64,000 nt of DNA from Bacteroidota bacterium (GTDB taxonomy: Bacteria > Bacteroidota > Bacteroidia > Chitinophagales > Saprospiraceae): assembly GCA_020160935.1 (NCBI GenBank), contig JAIUPL010000015.1, positions 1 to 64,000 of the forward strand, read 5' to 3'. Position numbers and translations under genes: made by a program. Each line of letters begins with the position of its first letter. The stretch's first letter is position 1. The notes beneath the pieces were generated by a model that saw only the letters and a program-made list of their open reading frames with translations, was not told the origin of the DNA and did not search any database. This document shows, one piece after another, positions 1-9,353 of this stretch.

Positions 1-2
1 CC

Positions 3-1064
3 GAATGGTCGGGCGCCAACATCGTGGCCAATGCCACCTGCCAGGACACCCTTGTGCGGCTCGAATTGCGCAACACGGCGCCGGAGCAATCTTCCCTCTT
101 GAATTACATCATCATCGAAGACGATGTAGTGTTGTTACAAGATCAGAAACAGTTCGACGGCGGCGAAGTCCTGCACCTCGACTATCCTGCCAATGGCCAC
201 ACCTGGCGCATCGAATCGCAACAGGAACCCGGCCACCCTTTCTCCAACCTCGCCCTCGCGTTTTTAGAAGGCTGTGGTGGTTTCCAGACACTCGGATTCA
301 TCAATCGTTTCAGCGTCGACGGCTGGGAACCCAGCATCGAGCGTGAATGCCTGGAAAACTCCGGTTCCTTCGACCCCAACGACAAGCAAGGCTTCCCCAC
401 CGGCTATGGCGACGAGCACCGCATCCGACCCGGGCAGGCCCTGGAATACATGATCCGTTTCCAGAATACCGGCACTGATACGGCTTTTACTGTGCAAATC
501 AAGGATACGCTCTCGCAGTGGCTCGATCCGGCTAGCGTTCGGCCCGGCGCTTCTTCACATGTCTATACCTGGAATCTGAGCGGCCAGGGTGTGCTGACAT
601 TCCGGTTCGACAACATTCATTTGCCTGACAGCAACACGAATCTGGCCGGTTCTCAAGGCTTTGTCAGTTTTCGGATCGAGCAACGGCCGGAAGTTCCACT
701 GGAAACGCAGATTCTGAACTCCGCAGCCATTTACTTCGATTTCAACGAGCCGGTCATTACCAACCAGACGCTTCACACGGTCGGGATCGATTACATCACC
801 GACGTTCATGACGCCGGGCCATTCAATCCGCTTCAGATCGGCATACAGCCCAATCCTGCCCTGTACGAAACCCTGCTTGCATTGCCGGAAGGTACCGAAC
901 GTTTGACCCTGTTCAGTACGCTGGGACAACCCCTGCGCACCTGGCGGGTGAGCGGCCCGACATTCAGAATGGAACGATCGGGATTGCCTGCAGGCGTGTA
1001 TGCCGTACGGGCGGAGGATGGAAAAGGGAAGGTGAAGGGTGTGGGGAAATTGGTGTGGCGGTAA
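3..1064 (+). CDS. C-terminal part of a T9SS-exported surface protein (DUF7619-like)
   Basis: The frame is open from base 3, so the gene begins upstream of the window and only about 353 residues are visible. The middle part (GYGDEHRIRPGQALEYMIRF, then a segment ending YFDFNEPVITN) matches the beta-sandwich module common in large Bacteroidota adhesin-like proteins. The last 80 or so residues contain PNP, LFSTLGQ and LPAGVYAVR, the typical layout of a type A T9SS sorting domain. It is therefore probably exported by the type IX system and anchored to or released from the cell surface. The ligand is unknown. It ends 5 bp from the convergent DUF3810 gene, with no hairpin element between them. Confidence 0.8.
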   Translation, partial: EWSGANIVANATCQDTLVRLELRNTAPEQSSLLNYIIIEDDVVLLQDQKQFDGGEVLHLDYPANGHTWRIESQQEPGHPFSNLALAFLEGCGGFQTLGFINRFSVDGWEPSIERECLENSGSFDPNDKQGFPTGYGDEHRIRPGQALEYMIRFQNTGTDTAFTVQIKDTLSQWLDPASVRPGASSHVYTWNLSGQGVLTFRFDNIHLPDSNTNLAGSQGFVSFRIEQRPEVPLETQILNSAAIYFDFNEPVITNQTLHTVGIDYITDVHDAGPFNPLQIGIQPNPALYETLLALPEGTERLTLFSTLGQPLRTWRVSGPTFRMERSGLPAGVYAVRAEDGKGKVKGVGKLVWR

Positions 1065-1069
1065 CTCTC

Positions 1070-2146
1070 CTACCCTCTTTGCCGCCAGGCGAGCACCAGC
1101 GGAATGACTTTGCCATAATTCGCCATGCCTTCCGAAATGCCCTGCGATTTCAGGTATTGATCGTACAGTTGATACCGAAACGCTTCAAAAAACTCGGGAT
1201 ATTGATCGAGAATCCTGTAAATATTGTCCAGATCGGAGCGAAAACCCGTAGGCAGTGTGGCTCGGAATGCCGGATAGGCTTCCGGCGCCGACTGCCGGTA
1301 GGCGATGGCTAATTCGCGCCAAAAATCCAGTTCGGCGGTGTAGCGGAGGTACGGTTGCTGCGATTTTTCGAGCGCCAGATAGGCCAGAAAATTGCAGGTA
1401 CCTTCGTCGCCGAATCCGTAACCGTGGCAGAGTTCGTGGGCCAGGTTGATCGGCTTGGTGAGCGGATGCAAGGCCCGGTCGATATTGCATTCACCAGAAA
1501 AAGGGTTGTAGATGCCTGCAGCGCCAAAACGCAGCAAAAAACCCTTCCAGAACGGCTGCCGCCCGCGGGGACTGCCGGGTGTTGGGAAATGCAGGGCGGC
1601 AAGTTGCACGATCACTTCCTGGCGCACGGCGGTTTCGAGTTGATCGGCAGGAAAAGCCGTGTCAATCGCTTTGCTCGTATCGGGTTGAAGCGTCAGGCGC
1701 AATTGCAGCACACGCTGCGTTTGTTCGTCGAGCGCCGCTTTGATGTCGGCTGAATCCGGGTGCACTTCGGGCAGCGCCAGTTGTTGTTCTATCGAAATGC
1801 GGTCGTAATTGAAACCCCAGAGCCAGTAAAACAGCGCCACTACGGCGCAGCCAAACAAAATGACACGCCTGCCCGCCTGAAGCAAACGCCTGCCAAGTGA
1901 ATCGGTTCGTGAAACAAAAATGCTCCGAATAGCACGAGCGCCCCACCAGATCAAACCTGCAAAAAGCACGTAGGTAAAAGGAAACGGCAGCCAGCCCGTC
2001 AAAAAATCAAGGCCGTAACGAATACCCTGAAAAATACCACGGCTGTACAACTGCTCCGTAAAGCCAGGAAAGGCATGAAAACAGGCGCGCAGCGCCAGCG
2101 TCAGAAGCAGAAAAACGAGCCAGAAGTATTTTTTTAGCAATGCCAT
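1070..2146 (-). CDS. DUF3810 membrane protein with HExxH metalloprotease-like motif
   Basis: 358 residues. Three hydrophobic segments lie near residues 8-25, 50-70 and 95-111, followed by a soluble domain. HELCH at 237-241 is a textbook HExxH zinc motif, and GDEG follows with E248, as in gluzincin peptidases where a downstream Glu is the third ligand. This is the DUF3810 family, so membrane-bound peptidase activity is inferred rather than demonstrated. The M14 peptidase gene lies 39 bp upstream on the same strand, so the two may be co-transcribed. Confidence 0.8.
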   Translation of the reverse strand: MALLKKYFWLVFLLLTLALRACFHAFPGFTEQLYSRGIFQGIRYGLDFLTGWLPFPFTYVLFAGLIWWGARAIRSIFVSRTDSLGRRLLQAGRRVILFGCAVVALFYWLWGFNYDRISIEQQLALPEVHPDSADIKAALDEQTQRVLQLRLTLQPDTSKAIDTAFPADQLETAVRQEVIVQLAALHFPTPGSPRGRQPFWKGFLLRFGAAGIYNPFSGECNIDRALHPLTKPINLAHELCHGYGFGDEGTCNFLAYLALEKSQQPYLRYTAELDFWRELAIAYRQSAPEAYPAFRATLPTGFRSDLDNIYRILDQYPEFFEAFRYQLYDQYLKSQGISEGMANYGKVIPLVLAWRQRG

Positions 2147-2185
2147 TTATTTGGTGTAGGATGCATTGTTGCTGAAAAACACTCC

Positions 2186-4693
2186 TCAATCCCGGTAAAA
2201 CACTGCATTGGCAAACAGCAGTTTCCCTTGCTGCCAAAAACACCGGAACAAAGGATTGTCGACAAAATATACCACCTGTCCGCTGCCCATCGACTGCACG
2301 ACACCGATCGGGGTGTTTTTTAGCCGCGACTTGATCTTGCTGCCGATAAAGCCATAACTCTGCAGGTTATCGCCAATGTACAGGGGCGTATCAGAATCGG
2401 TAGGCATTTGAAACAGATTGGTATTGGTTTTCAGGGAAAAATAATACGGAGGCAAGCCATAGGCCAGCGGATGGGAATTGTCGACCAGGGTTTTTACGAT
2501 TGCGCCCGGCAGTTGTTCGCTGGCGCTGGCGCGCTCCCGGGTGATGAACGGCCGCGTCGGATTGAGGGAATCCTTGGGCAATTCCTTGCTTTTCAATGCA
2601 AAACCATCTTTGTCGGCAAATGCCTTGACGGCGCCGTCGAATACGATCAGGCGGCCCCCGTCTTTTACCCATTCCTGCACGATATTGAACTGGCGCTCTG
2701 ACAAATTATAAGAGCCATCGGCAAAAATCAGGGTGGTAAAATCGCTCAAATGAACGCGATGGAGTTTGTCCAGCGACACCGGCGTGACGGGATAGCCCAG
2801 TTCGCGCTCGAAATAATACCAGGTTTGACCGTAGGAGTTGGCATCGAGGTCTTCACCATATACCATCGCCACATCGGGCCGTGAAATAGCCGCAAAAGCA
2901 TCCGAACCCAGGTCGTTGCCTTTTTCAGCCATACCAGTCGACACGGGGAATAAGGGCACCTGAAAAGCGGTGGCCTGTTCGTATAGGATTTGATCCAGTT
3001 TTTCGGCCATTTGCCGGTTGTCGTTGCGGTTAACTACTAGCGTGCCTGGTTCGTAGGCTTGTGCGCCAATTTCAAAACCCTTGGTTGCCGTGCGCACTTT
3101 CACGCCTTTTTGAAGCAGGGCCGCCACCAATTGCATATCGTTGAGCGAATGACGGTGGAAACACCAGGCGTAGGCACTGGCCGTCGGTTTGGAGTTGGTT
3201 ACCTGGCGCGGTGCGTATGGCTTTTGTGGTTCCAGGCGCTCTTTGAGGGCATATGCCTCCAGGCCGTGGGCATAGGGCAGCGACCAGGCCGTAATGTCGT
3301 ACGTTACCGAATCGGTCAGGCGCGATTCGGGTTCCAGCAGCACCTGTGTCAGCACCGATTTGGGCTGATATGCGCTGATAAGGATGTCATTTTCGTCGAT
3401 CGTGACGGACGTTTCCTTTCCGCTTACATAATCATAGCCCTTGGTGCTGCTGCGCGCGCCGGCACGCCCGAAGCGAATCTGGTGGCGTTGCAGCAGTTGG
3501 CAAAATGTTTCAACCTTGTTGGGGTCGTTGGTATTTCGAATAACAAAGGTTTTGTAAACGCCTTGTGGTTGTGTGCTGGTGCGGCGGTAGTATTCCCGGA
3601 AATTATCCACCAGCGCGGGCGCATTTTTACTCGTCATTTCGATCGTCGACAAGCAAGTGGTCAGGTGGTGTGCAATGCGGTCGTGCAGCGTCAGCGTATC
3701 GTGAATTTCCGTCATAATAGCCCGGCCGCCGCGGGGGCCGCCTGCCTGTTCGTAAGTCATGCCTACACTGCCGTTGTAAATCGGGTACGTGTCGCCGTAG
3801 GAGGGGTAAAACAGGTCGAAAATTTCCTTGGTAAAATACAGCCAGCCTTTCTGATCGAAATAACGGGCGTTGTTCTGGCCTATTTTTATCTGAAAATCAC
3901 GTTGCCAGGGGGTAATGTAATCGTGCAGCGGCTCGGCAGCAGGCGCGAAATAGTAGGGGTCGTTGATGCCCTGCTCATGTACGTCGGGGTGTACGTGCGG
4001 GAGCCAGCGATGGTACAACTGTAGCCGGGCGCGGGTTTCGGCCTGTGTGGCCCAGGCCCAGTCGCGGTTCAGGTCGAAGTAATAGTGGTTGGGGCGACCG
4101 CCGGGCCAGGGTTCGCGGTGTTCGCGGGCGTCGGGGTGCACATTTTTCAACAAGTTGCCGCTCATGCGGTTCCAACTTGTATAACGGTCATATCCGTCGG
4201 GGTTGAGCGAAGGATCGAGAATCACGACCGTATTTTTCAACCATTCGCGGATTTGCGCGTCCGACTGTGTGGCCAGGCGAAAGGCCAGTTCCATGCTGGC
4301 TTCGGAGCCCGAGGGCTCGTTGCCGTGTACGCTCATACTGATCCAGATGATGGCCACCGGATTGCTCAGGTCGGGCAGGCCCTCGGTCGTACCTGCGAGG
4401 CGCAGGTTGTTGATCCGAATGGCTTCGAGACGAGCCAGGTTTTCAGGGGAGGAAAAATAAGCCACCTGCAAGGGCCGCATTTCGTTCGTCTGACCATACC
4501 GTTCCAGTTTCATGGTCGTGGTCGAATTGGCCGCCAGGTACTCGAAGTAGTTCGTCAGCATGTAATGCGGCGTAAATGCTTCTCCCAGGTGGTGAGGCAA
4601 AAACTCATCCGGACTTTTTACTTTTTGCTGGGCAAAAGCCGTCTGGATCGTCAATAAAAGGCAAGAGATAGAAATCGTGCGGAAAAAATTCAT
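2186..4693 (-). CDS. Secreted M14-family zinc carboxypeptidase
   Basis: 835 residues starting with a signal peptide (residues 1-22, ending AFAQ). The zinc motif HGNE gives H123 and E126, NPDGYDR follows near 164-170, and H239 in DVHEQG is a plausible third zinc ligand. These features fit the M14 metallocarboxypeptidase fold over roughly residues 40-380. The C-terminal region contains LIFADGSYNLSE and GGRLIVFDG, resembling a Rossmann-like amidotransferase domain, a combination seen in long Bacteroidota M14 proteins. It probably degrades peptides outside the inner membrane. It precedes the DUF3810 gene on the same strand. Confidence 0.88.
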   Translation of the reverse strand: MNFFRTISISCLLLTIQTAFAQQKVKSPDEFLPHHLGEAFTPHYMLTNYFEYLAANSTTTMKLERYGQTNEMRPLQVAYFSSPENLARLEAIRINNLRLAGTTEGLPDLSNPVAIIWISMSVHGNEPSGSEASMELAFRLATQSDAQIREWLKNTVVILDPSLNPDGYDRYTSWNRMSGNLLKNVHPDAREHREPWPGGRPNHYYFDLNRDWAWATQAETRARLQLYHRWLPHVHPDVHEQGINDPYYFAPAAEPLHDYITPWQRDFQIKIGQNNARYFDQKGWLYFTKEIFDLFYPSYGDTYPIYNGSVGMTYEQAGGPRGGRAIMTEIHDTLTLHDRIAHHLTTCLSTIEMTSKNAPALVDNFREYYRRTSTQPQGVYKTFVIRNTNDPNKVETFCQLLQRHQIRFGRAGARSSTKGYDYVSGKETSVTIDENDILISAYQPKSVLTQVLLEPESRLTDSVTYDITAWSLPYAHGLEAYALKERLEPQKPYAPRQVTNSKPTASAYAWCFHRHSLNDMQLVAALLQKGVKVRTATKGFEIGAQAYEPGTLVVNRNDNRQMAEKLDQILYEQATAFQVPLFPVSTGMAEKGNDLGSDAFAAISRPDVAMVYGEDLDANSYGQTWYYFERELGYPVTPVSLDKLHRVHLSDFTTLIFADGSYNLSERQFNIVQEWVKDGGRLIVFDGAVKAFADKDGFALKSKELPKDSLNPTRPFITRERASASEQLPGAIVKTLVDNSHPLAYGLPPYYFSLKTNTNLFQMPTDSDTPLYIGDNLQSYGFIGSKIKSRLKNTPIGVVQSMGSGQVVYFVDNPLFRCFWQQGKLLFANAVFYRD

Positions 4694-4822
4694 CCGAAGA
4701 GTGTGTGTTTAGATTGCAACGGGCGGGTCATATTGTAGCCGACAAACATCCGTTGTTTTTACGAAAAAATGCCATGTGTATTGTATTTTCCGATCAAACA
4801 GGCATTTTTAAGGGCCAACTTT

Positions 4823-4830
4823 TACATTTG
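4823..4830 (+). promoter_or_regulatory. -7 promoter element for lpxH
   Basis: TACATTTG fits the Bacteroidota consensus TAnnTTTG. It lies about 40 bp upstream of the TTG taken as the lpxH start, and downstream of the in-frame ATG at 4769. A transcript from here could not include that ATG, which supports the later start. No good -33 TTG was found at the expected spacing. Confidence 0.5.
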
Positions 4831-4867
4831 CGGCGATTATCCAGGGCATTTCAAGTATACCTTTTCA

Positions 4868-5641
4868 TTGAAAAAAACATTTTTTGCTTCCGATTTTCAC
4901 CTGGGCGCCGACGCCCGACTCAGCAGCGCCGAACGCGAACGGCAGGTGGTGCGCTGGCTGCGGCAAGTGGCGCCGGAAGCGGACGCTATTTACCTGGTCG
5001 GCGATTTGTTCGAATTTTGGTTTGAATATAAATCAGTGATTCCCAAGGGTTTCAGCCGTTTGTTTGGCGTGCTGGCCGAAATCCGGGATGCCAACATTCC
5101 TGTCTATGTTTTTACCGGAAACCACGACCTGTGGATGTTCGGATATTTTGAGCAGGAATTCAATATCCCGGTGTACCACCAGCCAATACAAACGGAAATT
5201 TATGGAAAAACTTTTCTGATCGGCCATGGCGACGGACTTGGCCCGAACGACATCGGTTACAAGCGCATGAAAAAAGTGTTTGTACATCCGTTCAGCCAGT
5301 GGTTGTTCGGATGGTTTCATCCCGACCTCGGCACGCGACTGGCCAATTTTTCCTCCCAAAAAAGCCGCTCAGCCACCCCGCCCGAAGAGCGCAACTGGCT
5401 CGGCGAAGACCGCGAATGGCTGCTGCAATACTGCAATCGAAAAATTGACCAGGGCATCGAGCCGGATTATTTCGTGTTCGGGCACCGGCACCTGCCCATC
5501 GACTGGCCACTGAAAAACGGAAAAAGCCGGTATATCAACCTCGGCGAATGGATGTACCACTGCTCCTATGCCGTATTTGATGGCGTGGAGATGCAATTGC
5601 GTTTTTTTGAATCGGAGGAGAGTGAGAGAGTGAGAGAGTGA
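4868..5641 (+). CDS. lpxH: UDP-2,3-diacylglucosamine diphosphatase-like phosphoesterase
   Basis: About 257 residues from a TTG start. An ATG at 4769 is in frame, but the extra 33 residues do not resemble the family and the predicted promoter lies after it. From TTG the protein begins with a strand leading into SDFHLG (D9, H11), followed by GDLFEFW, GNHDLW, GHGDG and FGHRH. These are the calcineurin-like metal ligands with the LpxH signature. The enzyme hydrolyses UDP-2,3-diacylglucosamine to lipid X in lipid A synthesis at the inner membrane. The last codons (ESERVRE) and the stop are made of the 8-bp tandem repeat that follows, so the C-terminus has been altered by the repeat. Confidence 0.87.
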   Translation: MKKTFFASDFHLGADARLSSAERERQVVRWLRQVAPEADAIYLVGDLFEFWFEYKSVIPKGFSRLFGVLAEIRDANIPVYVFTGNHDLWMFGYFEQEFNIPVYHQPIQTEIYGKTFLIGHGDGLGPNDIGYKRMKKVFVHPFSQWLFGWFHPDLGTRLANFSSQKSRSATPPEERNWLGEDREWLLQYCNRKIDQGIEPDYFVFGHRHLPIDWPLKNGKSRYINLGEWMYHCSYAVFDGVEMQLRFFESEESERVRE

Positions 5642-5716
5642 GAGAGTGAGAGAGTGAGAGAGTGAGAGAGTGAGAGAGTGAGAGAGTGAGAGAGTGAGAG
5701 AGTGAGAGAGTGAGAG
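5623..5716. repeat. Tandem 8-bp repeat (AGTGAGAG), about 11 copies
   Basis: Nearly perfect head-to-tail copies run from inside the end of lpxH to about 35 bp before the DUF3667 start. Because 8 is not a multiple of 3, the array supplies TGA in every frame, and it provides the lpxH stop. No inverted partner arm is present. The same word builds the tracts at 14.1 kb and 18.5 kb. Copy number is likely to vary between strains (inference). Confidence 0.9.
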
Positions 5717-5750
5717 ATAAAGTGAATATTTGCAGAGCAAAAGTATAACA

Positions 5751-6926
5751 ATGGAAGAAATACAAGAAAACGAAGCACAGCCGAAACCGGAATGCCTGAA
5801 CTGCGGCAAAAAAATGCCCCGGAAAGCAACTTTTTGTCCCAATTGCGGGCAGCGTAACAACAAGGGAAAAGTATCGATGTCCGAACTGCTTCGCCGTTTC
5901 TGGAGCAATTTTTCCCACCTGGATGGCAAATTTGTCAAGATGTGCTGGCAACTACTGATTCCCGGCAAAGTGACTGCCGAATACTTCGCAGGCCGACAAA
6001 AACGGTACCCACACCCCGTGCAGTTCTTTTTTGTTGTGATGTTCTTTTTCCTGCTGTTTTTCAGCAAGGCCATTTCCGAAAAAGAAGGGAACGGCATCCA
6101 TTTTAGCAAGGGAAATCAAAATGGTATCAACATCGATACAACAGAGTCGCAGCACAGACAGCAGATTAAAAGCGAGATCAACTTCTTTGACCTGCTGAAG
6201 CAATATATGCTCGAACAAAAAATCAGGCACAGTTATGACTCCCTGCCCGCCCAGTGGAAAACACCCGTTACACGCCTGGCACTGGATTCAGTTGCTACAC
6301 TCATCAATAACCCGTGGAAGGAAGAACTGACTACTTTCCGGGAAGCAAGTGCCGACAGCACCAGCACGAGCGACATCGATACGATTCCACTCAATATGAT
6401 CAACCGACAATTCCGGTTTGCAGTACAAGACATCGTAGAATTGACACCGGATGAATTGTGCGAACGATACGACATTCACGACTGGAAAGATCAAATACTC
6501 ATCGAGCAAAGTATCAAATCGCTCAAGGATTCCCAAAGCCTTATTCGCACTTATACGGGTAATATGGCCTGGACGGTCTTGCTGCTGATTACGCTTATGT
6601 CGTTCATTTTATATTTATTATACATTCGCCAAAAACGATACTATGTAGAGCATTTTGTGTTTTTGATGCACCAGAATGCCGGGGCATTTTTATTGCTGAC
6701 GGTTGCGCTCATTATCAGGCGTATGGCGCCCGATTATGTAGGCGCCAGCGTATGGGTGCTGCTGGTTTTGTGCATCGGGATAACACTCCTGTTTGCCATG
6801 AAGCGTTTCTACAGGCAAGGCTGGATAAAGACCATAGCCAAGTGGCTGATTTACTGCATTTTATATTGCATTAGTTTCCTCATCATTTTTGTACTCAGTC
6901 TGATTGCAGCATTTTTGATATTCTGA
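5751..6926 (+). CDS. DUF3667 membrane protein with N-terminal zinc ribbon
   Basis: 391 residues from the ATG at 5751; an in-frame TTG at 5730 is less likely. Two CxxC pairs (C15/C18 in CLNCG and C29/C32 in CPNCGQ) form a zinc ribbon. A hydrophobic segment near 85-105 is followed by a polar region of about 150 residues. Three or four more membrane spans fill the last 130 residues. This is the layout of DUF3667, whose function is unknown. The 8-bp repeat forms the upstream region. Confidence 0.8.
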   Translation: MEEIQENEAQPKPECLNCGKKMPRKATFCPNCGQRNNKGKVSMSELLRRFWSNFSHLDGKFVKMCWQLLIPGKVTAEYFAGRQKRYPHPVQFFFVVMFFFLLFFSKAISEKEGNGIHFSKGNQNGINIDTTESQHRQQIKSEINFFDLLKQYMLEQKIRHSYDSLPAQWKTPVTRLALDSVATLINNPWKEELTTFREASADSTSTSDIDTIPLNMINRQFRFAVQDIVELTPDELCERYDIHDWKDQILIEQSIKSLKDSQSLIRTYTGNMAWTVLLLITLMSFILYLLYIRQKRYYVEHFVFLMHQNAGAFLLLTVALIIRRMAPDYVGASVWVLLVLCIGITLLFAMKRFYRQGWIKTIAKWLIYCILYCISFLIIFVLSLIAAFLIF

Positions 6927-6959
6927 AACGAGCACTCTACTGCAAAAAAATACGTCTTG

Positions 6960-6967
6960 TATCTTTG
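6960..6967 (+). promoter_or_regulatory. -7 promoter element for gatB
   Basis: TATCTTTG matches TAnnTTTG exactly. It lies 55 bp before the gatB ATG and 34 bp after the DUF3667 stop, so gatB appears to have its own start site. No clear -33 partner is seen. Confidence 0.55.
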
Positions 6968-7021
6968 CGCAAAAAAAGAATACGACGCACATCTCCCGGA
7001 AAACACATCCAACAGCATCGC

Positions 7022-8491
7022 ATGTCATACGAAACCGTTATCGGCCTCGAAACCCACATACAACTCAGCACCCTCAGCAAAGCCTTTTGCGCAGATGCTG
7101 CGGCTTTTGGCGGAGCGCCCAATACCCATACCAGCATTATAAGTCTGGCACATCCGGGTACACTCCCGCGTTTGAATAAAAACGCGGTGGAATATGCCGT
7201 CAAACTCGGCCTTGCGCTGGGCTGCGACATCAATCGGTACACCACGTTCGACCGTAAGAACTATTTCTACGCCGACTTGCCCAAGGGGTTTCAAACCACA
7301 CAGGATCGTGCGCCGGTTTGCATCGGAGGCAGCATTTCCCTGAAAATCGACAAACCAGTCGGAGGTCGCACCAACCCTCGCATTCGCATCCACCATATCC
7401 ACCTGGAAGAAGATGCCGGAAAAAGCATGCACGACCAGTCGCCCGAACATTCCTATATCGACCTGAACCGGGCGGGCGTGCCTTTGCTGGAAATCGTGAG
7501 CGAACCCGACCTGCGCAGTCCCGAAGAAGTGGCCGCCTACATGGAAGAAATGCGGCGCCTGGTGCGCTGGCTCGGCGTTTCCGACGGCAATATGGAAGAA
7601 GGATCAATGCGTTGCGACGTCAATATTTCTATCCGTCCGCAAGGAAGCACTACGTTCGGCAACCGCTGTGAAATCAAGAATGTAAATTCCATGCGTTTTG
7701 CCAAACGCGCCATCGAATACGAGGTAAACCGACAAATCGGCATCGTGGAAGCAGGCGGAACAGTGGAACAGGAAACCCGCGGTTTCGACGTTGCCAGCGG
7801 AACTACCTACTCCTTGCGCGAAAAGGAAAACGCGCACGACTACCGCTATTTCCCTGAACCAGACCTGCCGCCGGTGGTACTGTCAGAACAATTCCTGGCC
7901 GATATTCATGCAGCAATGCCGCCTTTACCGGCCGAACTGGAGGCCCGGATGATGCAAACATTCGCTCTGCCGGCATATGATGCGGCGCAACTGACCCAGG
8001 ATATTGTCACCGCCCGCTTTGCGCTGCAACTTCTGGAAACGGCAAGTGTCCGTAATGCCGGAAATAATTTGAACAAACAAATTGCCAACCTGCTCATCAA
8101 CAAACTGTTACCCTGGTCTGTTTCTACAGGCGTGGCTCTGGAAGCCTGCCCTGTTCCCCTGGATCACTGGATTGCTTATGCTGAACTGGTAGAATCGGGC
8201 AAATTGAGCGCTTCCTCAGCGGCACAACGCCTCTTCCCGGCCATGCTCGAAGCCCCCGAAAACGCTCCGGAGGAACTGGCTACCCGGCTCAATCTGCTGC
8301 AAAGCGCCGATAACGACTTCCTCGAACAACTGGTAGACGAAGTGCTTGCACGATTCCCCGATAAGGTAGCCGAATACCGCAAAGGAAAAAAAGGACTGAT
8401 AGGGATGTTTATGGGCGAGGTGATGAAAAGCAGCAAAGGCAAAGCGGAACCCCAGGCGACGACGAAATTGCTTCAGGAAAAACTGAGTTAG
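7022..8491 (+). CDS. gatB: Asp/Glu-tRNA(Asn/Gln) amidotransferase subunit B
   Basis: 489 residues from the ATG giving MSYETVIGLETHIQL; 19 extra in-frame residues upstream overlap the promoter and are rejected. GLETHIQLST, the LPKGFQTTQ region and HLEEDAGKSMHD are highly conserved GatB segments, and the C-terminal helical GatB/YqeY tail is complete. With GatA and GatC, not in this window, it converts Glu-tRNA(Gln) or Asp-tRNA(Asn) to the amidated form in the cytoplasm. The G of the TAG stop is the first base of the hairpin element that follows. Confidence 0.96.
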   Translation: MSYETVIGLETHIQLSTLSKAFCADAAAFGGAPNTHTSIISLAHPGTLPRLNKNAVEYAVKLGLALGCDINRYTTFDRKNYFYADLPKGFQTTQDRAPVCIGGSISLKIDKPVGGRTNPRIRIHHIHLEEDAGKSMHDQSPEHSYIDLNRAGVPLLEIVSEPDLRSPEEVAAYMEEMRRLVRWLGVSDGNMEEGSMRCDVNISIRPQGSTTFGNRCEIKNVNSMRFAKRAIEYEVNRQIGIVEAGGTVEQETRGFDVASGTTYSLREKENAHDYRYFPEPDLPPVVLSEQFLADIHAAMPPLPAELEARMMQTFALPAYDAAQLTQDIVTARFALQLLETASVRNAGNNLNKQIANLLINKLLPWSVSTGVALEACPVPLDHWIAYAELVESGKLSASSAAQRLFPAMLEAPENAPEELATRLNLLQSADNDFLEQLVDEVLARFPDKVAEYRKGKKGLIGMFMGEVMKSSKGKAEPQATTKLLQEKLS

Positions 8492-8621
8492 TTATCAGTT
8501 ATTGGTTATCAGGGTGGTAAGGGACTATTTGAAATGTCTGACACTCTCTATTGTGTAGCCAAAAACATCAGCCAACGGCCCCTTACCACCCCTAATAACC
8601 AATAACTTAATAACAAATAAC
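8491..8621. repeat. Inverted-repeat element E2 (GTTATTG words)
   Basis: Left arm 8491-8523 and right arm 8579-8621 pair through GTTATTGGTTAT and GGTGGTAAGGG. The right arm has an extra AT-rich word copy at its outer end. The loop of about 55 nt carries the shared motif on the minus strand (TTTTTGGCTACAC, 8553-8565). The element spans from the gatB stop to 7 bp before the next ATG, so it could act both as a 3' end for gatB and as leader of the next gene. Confidence 0.88.
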
Positions 8622-8627
8622 TCAATT

Positions 8628-9131
8628 ATGAAAAAACTACTCACAACCCTTCTCCTCCTCTCAGCCATACAAATCGTTTCGGCACAACAGACGCCTACAT
8701 TTGAGGAAATGCAACGCCGTTTGCTGCAATTGCAACAACAAATGATGCAAGACCTGCAAAACAACCCCTTCGGCGGTTCTTTTTTTAGCATGCCGGGTGG
8801 CGACTCTACCTATACGTTCCGCTTCGATACAACCATCGTAGGCGATAATTTCTCCGGAAGTTTTCATTTCGGGCCTTTTACCAATGACAGTACAGCACAG
8901 GGTAATTTTGGGGGCGCGGACTGGATGAACAAGTTTTTCAGCGACGAATTCTGGGGAACATCTCCATCGGAAGACAGCACCGAAGAAAACGACGACGAGC
9001 ATCTGCTTCCTGAAGAAAGGCTTCGTATGGAAGAAGAACAGGGGCAATCCGGCAAAAAAATGCCCCAAAAAAAGGAGCCCGCTGCGCCAAAGGATGCGGA
9101 CAAGCCCAAAATCAAGACTGTTCGCATTTGA
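8628..9131 (+). CDS. Small secreted acidic protein, family not recognised
   Basis: 167 residues. The signal peptide ends near residue 20 (SAQQ). A Gln/Met-rich helical stretch (about 25-45) is followed by a Gly/Phe/Asp-rich middle, then an acidic segment (about 115-140) and a basic tail rich in Lys and Pro. The low-complexity make-up suggests a flexible periplasmic or surface protein. No catalytic motif is visible. The right arm of element E2 forms its 5' leader. Confidence 0.65.
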   Translation: MKKLLTTLLLLSAIQIVSAQQTPTFEEMQRRLLQLQQQMMQDLQNNPFGGSFFSMPGGDSTYTFRFDTTIVGDNFSGSFHFGPFTNDSTAQGNFGGADWMNKFFSDEFWGTSPSEDSTEENDDEHLLPEERLRMEEEQGQSGKKMPQKKEPAAPKDADKPKIKTVRI

Positions 9132-9353
9132 GATGGCGCATTTCGGAAAGTGTCTAAATAAGCGACAGCCACATGCGCAAGATGCTCATTTATAAGAATT
9201 TATAAAAACGACTACTTTAAAAAAGGCGTACGTAGTTGGGCACCTGCGGATTGTTTCGGTTCTTTGTGTCTGGTTTGCAAACGCATACCACAACTTTTGT
9301 GCAAACACACTGTTGATACGACAATTTTATCGCACGACAACTCATTACCTGTC

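Noticed and set aside
5369-6109. Long minus-strand open frames rich in Leu-Ser-His across the 5.6 kb tandem repeat
   Set aside because: The repeated LSHSLT residues are simply the translation of the 8-bp repeat, and the frames run antisense to lpxH and the DUF3667 gene.
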